Both the position numbers and the translations under genes were made by a program. Source: Capsulimonas sp039928515 (GTDB taxonomy: Bacteria; Armatimonadota; Armatimonadia; Armatimonadales; Capsulimonadaceae). Taken from it: a DNA stretch of 6,002 bases. The notes under the pieces were generated by a model. The model did not search any database, was not told the DNA's origin, and saw only the letters and a list, made by a program, of their open reading frames with translations. Below, piece after piece: positions 1 through 5,882 of the stretch; within the stretch, counting starts at the first letter, position 1; every line of letters starts with the position of its first letter. Location: NCBI RefSeq assembly GCF_039928515.1, contig NZ_JBDSSZ010000099.1; one strand, 5' to 3'.

Positions 1-7
1 CGGTAGT

Positions 8-26
8 TGTCAATAGTTTTGAGACG
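8..26. repeat. Terminal inverted repeat, orfB-side end of the IS
   Basis: TGTCAATAGTTTTGAGACG matches the reverse complement of the other end, TGTCTATAATGATTGAGACG, with one gap and a few mismatches. The shared blocks are TGTC at the tip and TTGAGACG inside. Weaker similarity continues inward for about 15-20 bp (GAGTACAT against CACTACAC). Read outward on the minus strand, the tip is TTGACA, a perfect -35-type hexamer pointing out of the element. Confidence 0.85.
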
Positions 27-42
27 TACGAGTACATAATTT

Positions 43-1116
43 TTAACTTGTTATTGTTGTGTTCCCTTCCTGCGACGTATTATTCTTTGGCGGGTTGATC
101 CAGGCAGCCGAAGGCACGGCCGGTGGCGCAGGCATCTTGCGGACGAACCGCTCCGGGTGAGCCACATAGGCGGCGGACAGAACCTCTTGTCGCTGTGCGA
201 TGGCCTGGTCCGCGCGGCCATAATGGACCGTCTCCGGCGTCAGCAGTCCGATCCCGCTATGCCGATGCTCTGTGTTGTACCAGACAAAGAACCCCTGGCA
301 ATGGGCGCGCGCATCCTCAAGGCAGCCGAAACGCTCCGGGAAATCAGGACGGTACTTGAGTGTTTTGAACTGCGCCTCCGAATACGGATTGTCATTACTC
401 ACATGTGGCCGTGAGTGCGTCTTCGTCACCCCAAGGTCCGCCAGCAGGAACGCCACGGATTTGCTGGTCATCGCGCTGCCCCGGTCTGCGTGAAGGGTCA
501 ATTGGCCGGGATCGATCTGCTGCTTCTCACAGGTTTGAGCGATCAGCTCCTCTGCCAGCGCCGCGCTTTCCCGGTAGGCGATCGTCCACCCGACCACGCA
601 GCGACTGAAGACATCGATGATCACATACAGGTAATAGTAGGTCCATTTCTCTGGCCCATAAAGCTTCGTAATATCCCAGGACCAGAGCTGATTTGGCCCC
701 GTCGCCAGCAGCTCCGGCTTCATGTAGACAGGATGGCGTCTCTGGTTTCGCCGCTCCCGCGCCTCGCCTCCGCGCCGAAGCAGGCGATACATGGTCGAGA
801 TGGAACACAGATACTTTCCTTCGTCCAGCAGCGTCGAATAGATCTGCGGCGGAGATTTATCGAGGAAACGCTCCCCGTGCAGCAGGTCCAAAACCTCTTG
901 CTCCTGCGCATTGCTGAGCGCTCGCGGGGACGTTCGCTCACGCGGTATGGATTCGGATGGTATTGGCTCGGATACAACCCGCACGCTATTCTCACCGAGG
1001 GCCGGCAGCTCTGTCTTGGCCAGCCCACGATAAAGGGAAGCCCGATCCAGGTCCAGCGCCTGGCAGACGATTTCGGGACCGTGAACGCCGACCAAGCTCA
1101 AGGCCGTATCGATCAA
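43..1116 (-). CDS. IS3-family transposase OrfB (DDE catalytic domain)
   Basis: OrfB is the catalytic part of the transposase, an RNase H-fold DDE strand-transfer enzyme that cuts and joins the element's ends. Residue numbers count from TTG 1116. An HTH_21-like segment spans about 70-115 (SPPQIYSTLLDEG, STMYRLLRR). The integrase core spans about 138-300, with catalytic D148 (WSWDIT), D211 (LHADRGS) and E247 (PYSEAQFKTLKY). The spacing between D211 and E247 is 35 residues, the DD(35)E signature, and the HRHSGIGLLTPE motif follows. All catalytic residues are present and the frame is intact. The only start is a TTG with no clear ribosome site, and the next in-frame Met (residue 109) comes too late, so it is probably made only as a -1 frameshift fusion with OrfA, in which its frame begins at 1221. 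At 357 residues it is longer than the 270-290 typical of IS3 OrfB, with a Pro-rich C-terminal tail. Confidence 0.92.
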   Translation of the reverse strand: MIDTALSLVGVHGPEIVCQALDLDRASLYRGLAKTELPALGENSVRVVSEPIPSESIPRERTSPRALSNAQEQEVLDLLHGERFLDKSPPQIYSTLLDEGKYLCSISTMYRLLRRGGEARERRNQRRHPVYMKPELLATGPNQLWSWDITKLYGPEKWTYYYLYVIIDVFSRCVVGWTIAYRESAALAEELIAQTCEKQQIDPGQLTLHADRGSAMTSKSVAFLLADLGVTKTHSRPHVSNDNPYSEAQFKTLKYRPDFPERFGCLEDARAHCQGFFVWYNTEHRHSGIGLLTPETVHYGRADQAIAQRQEVLSAAYVAHPERFVRKMPAPPAVPSAAWINPPKNNTSQEGNTTITS

Positions 1117-1160
1117 GCGAACGTCTTGTTCAGGAACCTCGACGTTATCCCCACCGCAGT

Positions 1161-1649
1161 TCAGTCTTCGCCGCTTCCGATCTCCATGTCCTGGAGTGTC
1201 TCGCCCAGCAAGAGAGCCGCTTTTTTTTGGATCGTGATGATCTCTTCGGCGCGAGCGAGTTGCCGGCGCAGTTGACGCACTTCGCGTTCCAGCTCAATCT
1301 GATGGGCAATGGCCGCCAGATCCTTGGTCCCTCGCTTCTTCTTGGAGGCTCCAGGGGCAAGCTCTCCCGACGCTCTTTGCTTTCGGAAGTTGGCCAGGGT
1401 CGAGTAGTACAGCCCTTCGCGCCGCAGCAGCGCGCCGACCTCGCCCCGGTCTCGGCAAGCATCGACCTCCTCCAGGATGGAGAGTTTATAAGAGTTGGTA
1501 AACCGCCTGCGGGTCGCTTTTTCGACCATCTGCGGGTCCGGCGCGCCAGGTTCTGGAGAAGATCCAAGCAGAGCGGGCACGGAAGCCGCGAGCGCGCCGT
1601 TGCCGTTTGCGCCATTTTTGTTGAGATCAGAGACCATCGAAAAATCCAT
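1161..1649 (-). CDS. IS3-family transposase OrfA (HTH and coiled coil)
   Basis: OrfA is the DNA-binding and regulatory subunit of the element; in this family it recognises the terminal repeats. From the ATG at 1649 it has 162 residues. Residues about 42-95 (VEKATRRRFTNSYKLSILEE through LANFRKQRASGEL) form the HTH_Tnp_1-type helix-turn-helix. After a basic linker (KKKRG), residues 115-150 form a heptad-rich coiled coil (ELEREVRQLRRQLARAEEII) like the IS3 leucine zipper used for oligomerisation. The N-terminal 40 residues are low complexity. I chose the ATG at 1649 because purine-rich GAGGGCGGAG precedes it; an upstream TTG at 1697 would lie inside the terminal repeat. M41 (1529), just before the conserved domain, is an alternative start. 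The zero frame ends in TGA 57 nt after the slippery run; ribosomes that slip continue into orfB. Confidence 0.88.
   Translation of the reverse strand: MDFSMVSDLNKNGANGNGALAASVPALLGSSPEPGAPDPQMVEKATRRRFTNSYKLSILEEVDACRDRGEVGALLRREGLYYSTLANFRKQRASGELAPGASKKKRGTKDLAAIAHQIELEREVRQLRRQLARAEEIITIQKKAALLLGETLQDMEIGSGED
1220..1228 (-). other. A8G slippery site for programmed -1 frameshift (orfA to orfB)
   Basis: The minus strand reads C-AAAAAAAA-G within the orfA codons CAA AAA AAA GCG (residues Q141-K143-A144). Slipping back one base after the second AAA gives AGC GGC TCT and then 35 codons without a stop up to the TTG at 1116, and on through orfB. The frame offset between the two genes is exactly -1. 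A5-A8 runs followed by G are the usual slip sites of the IS3 family. A 5-bp hairpin (CTCCA/TGGAG at 1182-1196) begins about 23 nt downstream, which is far for a stimulator. The predicted OrfAB fusion is 143 + 392 = 535 residues. Confidence 0.8.
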
Positions 1650-1689
1650 TCTCCGCCCTCGGAGACAATCATCATTTAGTGTAGTGAAC

Positions 1690-1709
1690 CGTCTCAATCA
1701 TTATAGACA
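1690..1709. repeat. Terminal inverted repeat, orfA-side end of the IS
   Basis: CGTCTCAATCATTATAGACA is the partner of the repeat at 8-26. Its GACA end marks the junction with the truncated DUF5054 gene, whose family-like coding sequence resumes within a few codons. The repeat carries TATAAT on the minus strand at its tip, upstream of orfA. Confidence 0.85.
1700..1705 (-). promoter_or_regulatory. Possible -10 element for orfA inside the terminal repeat
   Basis: The minus strand reads TATAAT here, a perfect -10 hexamer about 50 bp upstream of the orfA start codon. The sequence 17 bp further upstream (AAACCG, in the flanking gene) does not resemble a -35 box, so in this location the promoter would be weak. 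IS3-family elements often place promoter parts at their ends, which is why I list it. No transcription evidence exists. Confidence 0.3.
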
Positions 1710-2686
1710 CAGAGGGGCGCATCGGTTTCCAGCAGGTGCAGGACAGCTGGGCGGAAAAACGAGAGGCCGTCAATTCCGCACTCACGACGCTGCCAGGGCC
1801 GCTGAAGGCGGAGGCGGAGAAGCGACTGGCCGCGCTCACGCCCGCATTGCCCGATTTCAAGGGCCTAACTGCCTGGGACGGCTCCGGAACGGTCCAGAAC
1901 AATCGTCTGGCGCTCAAAATCGATCCCAAGACCGGCGCGATCGTCTCCCTGAAGGATCTGAAATCCGCCCGCGAATGGGCCTCCCCGGATCAGCCTCTGG
2001 CGGAGTTCGGCTACCAGACGTTCAGCAAACAAGACTTCAATCGATTTACCGCCGCTTATCTGCGCTCCTATTCTCCCGACCTGGATAAACCGGGATTGGA
2101 AAATTTCGATTATCCAGCGCGGCAATGGAGCCCGCGCGTCAAATCGCTGCGACGCGGACACACCGGCGGCGGACAGCGTATCGTCATTGAATTGGCGCCG
2201 CCGGAGAATCCCGCGCAGCCTCTTGCGCTGGTCGGCATGCCCAAACAAGTCTTCCTCGAAATCACCCTCCCAGATCACGGGGCGGAAATTCAGATCGTCT
2301 GCCAGTGCTTTAGCAAAGCGCCGAACCGGCTGCCGGAGGCGCTCTGGCTGTCCTTTGCCCCACGGATCTCCGATCCCGAGGGGTGGACGCTGGAGAAGGT
2401 CAATCAGCCAGTGTCGCCGCTTGATGTGATCCCAAACAGCAACCGACGCCAGCACGCGGTGACGCGCGAGGTCTCCTACCAGGACGCCAAAGGCAGTTTT
2501 ACGCTCGAAACCCTGGATGCGCCGCTCGTGACGGTGGGCGCGCGATCGCTCCTCGATTTCACAAACACGCAGCCCGACATGCACGGCGGGGTCCATATCA
2601 ACCTGCACAATAATCTCTACGGCACAGCGTTCCCTCAGTGGTATGGAGAAAACATGCGCTTTCGGTCTACGCTGCGCATTGCCTGA
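1710..2686 (+). pseudogene. DUF5054 (glycosidase-like) protein, 5'-truncated by the IS
   Basis: Only the C-terminal part, about 325 residues, of a DUF5054-type protein is present. I recognise the family from the C-terminal motif HGGVHINLHNN...GTAFPQWYGENMRFR, a hallmark of these proteins, which are usually around 650-700 residues and are related in layout to GH38 alpha-mannosidases (from memory of the family). Further support comes from SWAEKR, then a beta-rich region (WDGSGTVQNNRLALKIDPKTG) typical of the post-catalytic domains. A GTG at 1736 could be called a start, but the same frame reads on upstream (EGRIGFQQV) into the IS tip without a stop, and no ribosome site precedes it. The N-terminal half, where the catalytic domain should be, is missing, so the product is almost surely non-functional. 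The rest of the gene would lie left of the IS if this were a simple insertion, but only 7 bp are visible there. It ends 52 bp before the next gene. Confidence 0.78.
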
Positions 2687-2728
2687 CACAAGATATCCGG
2701 CCTGCTTCTCGCGCGATTCTAAGGAATT

Positions 2729-2733
2729 AAGGA
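2729..2733 (+). promoter_or_regulatory. Shine-Dalgarno site deciding the start of the beta-propeller gene
   Basis: AAGGA lies 5 nt before the ATG at 2739 and 8 nt before a second, adjacent ATG at 2742. It selects these codons over an in-frame ATG at 2643, which would overlap the preceding gene and bury the signal peptide 32 residues inside the protein. Confidence 0.7.
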
Positions 2734-2738
2734 CGGCC

Positions 2739-3734
2739 ATGATGAAAACAGGAAGATTGACCCGAACCGTGACGACTGTGGCCGCGCTCGCGTGGATCGC
2801 CTGCATGGGCGCCGCCCACGCCGCTCGAATGACGCGCACGTTCGGCCAGGGGCGCATCGGCGCGGCGAACAGCATCGCTGTCGATCCCATCACGAAGTCT
2901 GTTTATGTCGCCGACAGGAGTAAACAGCAGGTTTTGATCTTTGACCGGAACGGGAGGTATGTGAGAAAGTTTGGGGGGCTGGGACGCGGCCCTGGCCGCT
3001 TCTTAAGTCCCGGCGACGTAGCGGTTGACGCGAAGGGGCAGGTTTACGTCACGGATACGGGATCATACGAGAAGAAAATCCCCCGGCGAGACAGCGAATA
3101 TGTGGAGGGACCACACCGGATCGAACGCTTCGACCGCCGGGGCCGCTATCTCGGTCAGCGTATATTCCCGCCTTACACACTTGTGCGCGGCGTTTCCGCT
3201 TCCGTCGCCGGCGGCGTTTTTGCCGTGATGTCGTACGACGGCAGCGCGTACTTCGCCCGGTTTGATTCTCATCTGCGTTCTCTTCCGGCCCCACGCGTGC
3301 GATGGAGCAGTGAAGACGTCAAAGCGATTCAGAACTCTCAGGGATACTGGTTCACGGCGCTTTGGAATATGAAACTTAATCGCCTCGCCGCCGCGCAAAC
3401 GCCGTCGGGAAGCGTGCTTAACGTAGAGATCGTCCACATGAGTGTCCAGGGGAAAATCGTCAAGCATACAATTCTCCATGTCGAAGGCTCCATCGTGGCG
3501 ATTGCCGCCGACGCCAAGGGACACATCTACATCGCCGAGCGAGTTCAAGAGATTTACGAAGTCGGGCCAAGGCCCGAACGACGCGGGCGAAACGGCGTTC
3601 TCATCTATGACCAAAGCCTGCGGCAGATCGGCTCCTTCTCGACAAATGCGCCGACCGCTCTCGCCGTGGATGCTGGAAACACGTACATCGCCGGCGAGGA
3701 CGCAGTCCATGTGTTTCACGCTGCAAACCGCTGA
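2739..3734 (+). CDS. Exported NHL-repeat / beta-propeller protein
   Basis: The 331-residue protein starts with a Sec signal peptide: basic MMKTGRLTR, hydrophobic TVTTVAALAWIACMGAA, and a likely signal peptidase I cut after AHA (residues 26-28). No lipobox cysteine is present, so the mature protein should be periplasmic or secreted. Blade-like NHL repeats follow: residues 42-80 (SIAVDPITKSVYVADRSKQQ, FDRNGRYVRKFG), 91-142 (DVAVDAKGQVYVTDTG, ERFDRRGRYLG), 250-300 (VAIAADAKGHIYIAE, VLIYDQSLRQIGSF) and 305-328 (ALAVDAGNTYIAGEDAVHVF). The middle, about 145-245, is more divergent. The pattern fits a six-bladed propeller of the NHL/SMP-30-like kind. Such folds usually bind ligands or proteins, and no catalytic residues can be named. 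It lies between the DUF5054 remnant and the GNAT gene, 21 bp before the latter. Its substrate or partner is unknown. Confidence 0.85.
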   Translation: MMKTGRLTRTVTTVAALAWIACMGAAHAARMTRTFGQGRIGAANSIAVDPITKSVYVADRSKQQVLIFDRNGRYVRKFGGLGRGPGRFLSPGDVAVDAKGQVYVTDTGSYEKKIPRRDSEYVEGPHRIERFDRRGRYLGQRIFPPYTLVRGVSASVAGGVFAVMSYDGSAYFARFDSHLRSLPAPRVRWSSEDVKAIQNSQGYWFTALWNMKLNRLAAAQTPSGSVLNVEIVHMSVQGKIVKHTILHVEGSIVAIAADAKGHIYIAERVQEIYEVGPRPERRGRNGVLIYDQSLRQIGSFSTNAPTALAVDAGNTYIAGEDAVHVFHAANR

Positions 3735-3755
3735 CAATTTCGCGGCCACCCATGA

Positions 3756-4229
3756 ATGGAATACGAAATGCCGGATAATAACTTTACGATACGTCCATAC
3801 CAGACACAGGATCAAGGCGCGGTGATCGAGCTTTGGCGGGAATGCTCGCTGGTCGTTCCACAAAACGATCCCGAGCGGGATATTGAAAGAAAGATCAATG
3901 TCAATCGGGAAATGTTTCTCGTGGGATTGCTGGACGAGGTGATCGTCGCAACGGTAATGGCGGGGTATGAGGGGCATCGCGGATGGATCAACTATCTAGC
4001 CGTGTCTCCATCCGTACAAAGAGGTTCTCTTGGCCGGCAAATGATGGACAAAGCCGAAGCCCTGCTGCGCGACGCCAGCTGCCCGAAGATTAACCTTCAA
4101 GTCCGCGCATCGAACTCTGATGTCATTGAGTTCTACCAGAGCATCGGCTTTTCCGTCGACAATGTGATCAGCATGGGCAAACGGCTGATCGAAGACGACT
4201 CGGACCAGATGGACAGGCAATCCGAATGA
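3756..4229 (+). CDS. ypeA: GNAT-family N-acetyltransferase, YpeA-like
   Basis: A GNAT enzyme would transfer an acetyl group from acetyl-CoA to an amine; the acceptor is unknown. The 157 residues match what I recall of E. coli YpeA throughout: the N-terminal IRPYQTQDQGAVIELWREC, the NDPERDIERK motif (38-46), GYEGHRG (70-76), the CoA-binding motif A (LAVSPSVQRGSLGRQMM, 81-97), CPKINLQV (109-116), the FYQSIGF motif B (126-132), and the C-terminal GKRLIEDD (141-148). The usual Q/R-x-x-G-x-G/A pyrophosphate loop here reads QRGSLG, with Ser91 in place of the first Gly. Neither candidate start has a good ribosome site: ATG 3756 has none, while ATG 3768 (MPDNN) follows a weak GGA 7 nt upstream and may be the true start. 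The gene ends in an ATGA overlap with the DUF4272 gene. The symbol is given by family resemblance only. Confidence 0.88.
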   Translation: MEYEMPDNNFTIRPYQTQDQGAVIELWRECSLVVPQNDPERDIERKINVNREMFLVGLLDEVIVATVMAGYEGHRGWINYLAVSPSVQRGSLGRQMMDKAEALLRDASCPKINLQVRASNSDVIEFYQSIGFSVDNVISMGKRLIEDDSDQMDRQSE

Positions 4230-5248
4230 CAACTCTGATCAATATCTACTCGACCCTGCGAGCGCCTTCCGCTCTCGATTTCCCGCATGAGCTCGTGGGA
4301 CATCGGACTCTCAGCGATCCCGACCTCACCACGCATCTCAACGGTTTCGCGGGCTACGTGCAAAGCCGAGGCGATGGGCAGATGACGCAAACGCGTTACC
4401 ATGTCCTCCTCCACATCCTGCGCGTGCGGCGTCAGTTCAGCATCCATGTCGAGGATCAGGATTTTGAAGCGATGGCGCAGTGGGTCTGGCGGGCCAACGG
4501 AATCTGTTTCACCCCGGAGGGCGCCGTCCGCGATCCCGACGGCCTCATTCTCGTCGGCCCAGGCGGAGAAAACGATCCTGAGGCGCAGGTTCCCTACCCT
4601 CCAGACGCCGTCGATCGCAAGACTCGTATGGAAAGCGTTCTGATGGAATCGGGAATCCGCACCCCGACCACCCTCCCGCCGGTGATTGGCGCAAGCGAAG
4701 TAGAGCTGCAAACGGCCTCCGAAGTCGCCCAAAGAGCGCTGGCGCTGTTTCTCCCAAGCCTGAAGGCCGAGTCGCTGGATCTGAACCAGCCCATTCCCAC
4801 CGTAGAGCTGCAAACTCAGTTTCCACTCGGTTTTGAGGCGCTGACGCCTATGGAGCGGAGTTTCATCTTCTCGGATCCGCCTTCACAGCAGGACATCGTC
4901 AACTTCGCGTGGCGGTACGAAGCTCAAGCCGCGCTCCAATGGGCGCTCGGTCTCTCGGAACTTCCCTGGCCGACACAAAACTGCGATGTCGCCAAGGCGG
5001 CCCGCAACATTCTCAACAACAATAGCGCCGCGTTCATTCAGTCTGCTGTCCTGCGCCCCACGGAAGAGATACTGGATGCGCTGGATCTGCACTACCGTCT
5101 GCACTGGGCGGTGCGAGAAGCGCATCAACAGGAACTGTCCCCGCCGGCGCAGCTGGAGCCGGGCGTAATCAGCGAACGCCACCACGCGCTCAACTGGCTC
5201 GTTCGGTTTGAAAACGCGGACTGGGACGATGTCGATACGCCAACCTAA
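4226..5248 (+). CDS. DUF4272 domain protein, function unknown
   Basis: This 340-residue soluble protein has no signal peptide or membrane segment. Its C-terminal half (about 135-340) looks like DUF4272: TASEVAQRALAL (163-174), LTPMERSFI (206-214), QQDIVNFAWRYEAQAALQWA (221-240) with the following LG, LRPTEEILDALDLHYRLHWA (276-295), ISERHHALNWL (315-325), and the closing WDDVDTPT. The conserved Arg, Trp and Glu residues of the family appear in order. The N-terminal part (1-110, NIYSTLRAPSALDF...) has the small alpha/beta character seen in longer members; it ends in EGAVRDPDGLILV. The start ATG overlaps the GNAT stop codon (ATGA), which implies translational coupling. No biochemical function is established for the domain. 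The family name is from memory; a profile search would settle it. Confidence 0.82.
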   Translation: MTTLINIYSTLRAPSALDFPHELVGHRTLSDPDLTTHLNGFAGYVQSRGDGQMTQTRYHVLLHILRVRRQFSIHVEDQDFEAMAQWVWRANGICFTPEGAVRDPDGLILVGPGGENDPEAQVPYPPDAVDRKTRMESVLMESGIRTPTTLPPVIGASEVELQTASEVAQRALALFLPSLKAESLDLNQPIPTVELQTQFPLGFEALTPMERSFIFSDPPSQQDIVNFAWRYEAQAALQWALGLSELPWPTQNCDVAKAARNILNNNSAAFIQSAVLRPTEEILDALDLHYRLHWAVREAHQQELSPPAQLEPGVISERHHALNWLVRFENADWDDVDTPT

Positions 5249-5270
5249 CCACCACACGCAGGCAGCATCG

Positions 5271-5276
5271 AAGGAG
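5271..5276 (+). promoter_or_regulatory. Strong Shine-Dalgarno site of the DinB-like gene
   Basis: AAGGAG, a perfect anti-16S match, lies 7 nt before the ATG at 5284. It fixes that start and suggests the gene is translated more efficiently than its GNAT and DUF4272 neighbours, which lack a comparable site. Confidence 0.75.
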
Positions 5277-5283
5277 AATAACG

Positions 5284-5844
5284 ATGTCACAAACCCTCAG
5301 TGAGTCCTACTGGATGCCGAACGGCACGCTGTGTCATCAGAACGAGAACGAAGTGTATGTCAGCATCCTCTGCGGTCACTTGCATAACATGACGGAGCGT
5401 CTGCGGCTGCTTCCCGCGGATCTCTGGGATTGGACGCCGGACGTCGCCGCCCCAACCGCCCGTATCCTGGCTTCCCACACCTGGCAATGGCTCATCTGCG
5501 ACCGCCAGCACATCCTGGAGCCGGACGCGCTTCGGCACGAGCTGATCCCCGATCCGCCCGCCGACCCAGCCGCCATGTGCGACGAACTCGCGGAAGAAAC
5601 CGCACGCTGGAAAACGCTGCTCCTTTCGCTCACGCCGGAGCAGTTCGATTCCCCGCGCTGTCAGTTCGACTACCCCGGTCTCAACGTCCGCTGGTTCGTG
5701 AGCCATATGATCCAGAACAGCATCTACAAACATGGCCAATTCACCACCCTCTTCTTCGCCCTCGGCCTCGACGGCAAAGAACCCTACGACGCCCCGTTTC
5801 CGAACCCAGTCTACAAAGAGCTGCGTAACGGAAGCTTATCTTAA
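5284..5844 (+). CDS. DinB-like four-helix protein
   Basis: The 186-residue cytosolic protein has the helical layout of the DinB/YfiT superfamily, putative metal-dependent enzymes often linked to thiol cofactors. Helix 1 spans about 22-43 (VSILCGHLHNMTERLRLLP), followed by LWDWTP as in DinB proteins. Helix 2 carries H65 (ASHTWQWLICDRQHI). Helix 3 spans about 95-117 (MCDELAEETARWKTLLLSL). Helix 4 is WFVSHMIQNSIYKHGQFTTL (137-156), then LFFALGLDG. The usual helix 4 signature is NHxxxHRGQ; here the aligned ligand positions are N145 and K149, with H150 next to it, so the metal triad seems incomplete. The protein may be non-catalytic or bind metal differently. A strong ribosome site precedes the ATG. 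The gene follows the DUF4272 gene by 35 bp and is probably its operon partner. Family assignment is likely but not certain. Confidence 0.72.
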   Translation: MSQTLSESYWMPNGTLCHQNENEVYVSILCGHLHNMTERLRLLPADLWDWTPDVAAPTARILASHTWQWLICDRQHILEPDALRHELIPDPPADPAAMCDELAEETARWKTLLLSLTPEQFDSPRCQFDYPGLNVRWFVSHMIQNSIYKHGQFTTLFFALGLDGKEPYDAPFPNPVYKELRNGSLS

Positions 5845-5882
5845 CGCGAAAGAATTTCGATACGCCGACTTAATAACTGATG

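Larger units (their letters stand above)
8..1709 (-). mobile_element. Complete IS3-family insertion sequence, about 1.7 kb
   Basis: The element is bounded by imperfect terminal inverted repeats that begin with TGTC and end with GACA. Between them lie orfA and orfB, both transcribed leftward, with the IS3-type arrangement of a small HTH and coiled-coil OrfA followed by a DD(35)E OrfB in the -1 frame. Both reading frames are intact, so the copy looks potentially active. It is longer than the 1.2-1.5 kb usual for the family because both proteins are long; I did not assign a subgroup. The 3 bp on each side differ (AGT at 5-7, CAG at 1710-1712), and longer comparisons also fail, so no target-site duplication is seen. 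On the right the element abuts a truncated DUF5054 gene in the opposite orientation. Only 7 bp of flank are visible on the left. Confidence 0.9.

Noticed and set aside
415..1275. A 286-codon open frame on the + strand opposite the transposase orfB and the orfA/orfB junction.
   Set aside because: It is antisense to strongly conserved DDE transposase coding sequence and has no recognisable domain. Long antisense frames are expected in GC-rich genes.
8..1709. A circle-junction promoter formed by TTGACA at one IS tip and TATAAT at the other, as described for some IS3-family circles.
   Set aside because: If the ends were joined with a 3-4 bp linker the two hexamers would be only about 7-8 bp apart, far from the 17 bp needed. 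No other -35-like sequence sits at the right distance in the orfB-side repeat.
1865..2893. A 342-codon minus-strand open frame spanning the DUF5054 remnant and the start of the beta-propeller gene.
   Set aside because: It is the shadow of two recognisable + strand genes and shows no family motifs.
3562..3577. A perfect 7-bp inverted repeat, TCGGGCC-AA-GGCCCGA, a possible terminator or regulatory hairpin.
   Set aside because: It lies inside the beta-propeller coding sequence, has no following T-run, and has a 2-nt loop. It is probably chance in GC-rich codons.
3063..3977. A 304-codon minus-strand open frame across the beta-propeller and GNAT genes.
   Set aside because: It overlaps conserved + strand domains (NHL repeats, GNAT N-terminus) and has no domain-like pattern of its own.
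5847..5859. A short hairpin CGAAA-GAA-TTTCG between the convergent DinB-like and rightmost genes, a possible terminator.
   Set aside because: The stem is only 5 bp and AT-rich, and no T-run follows on either strand, so it is too weak to call.
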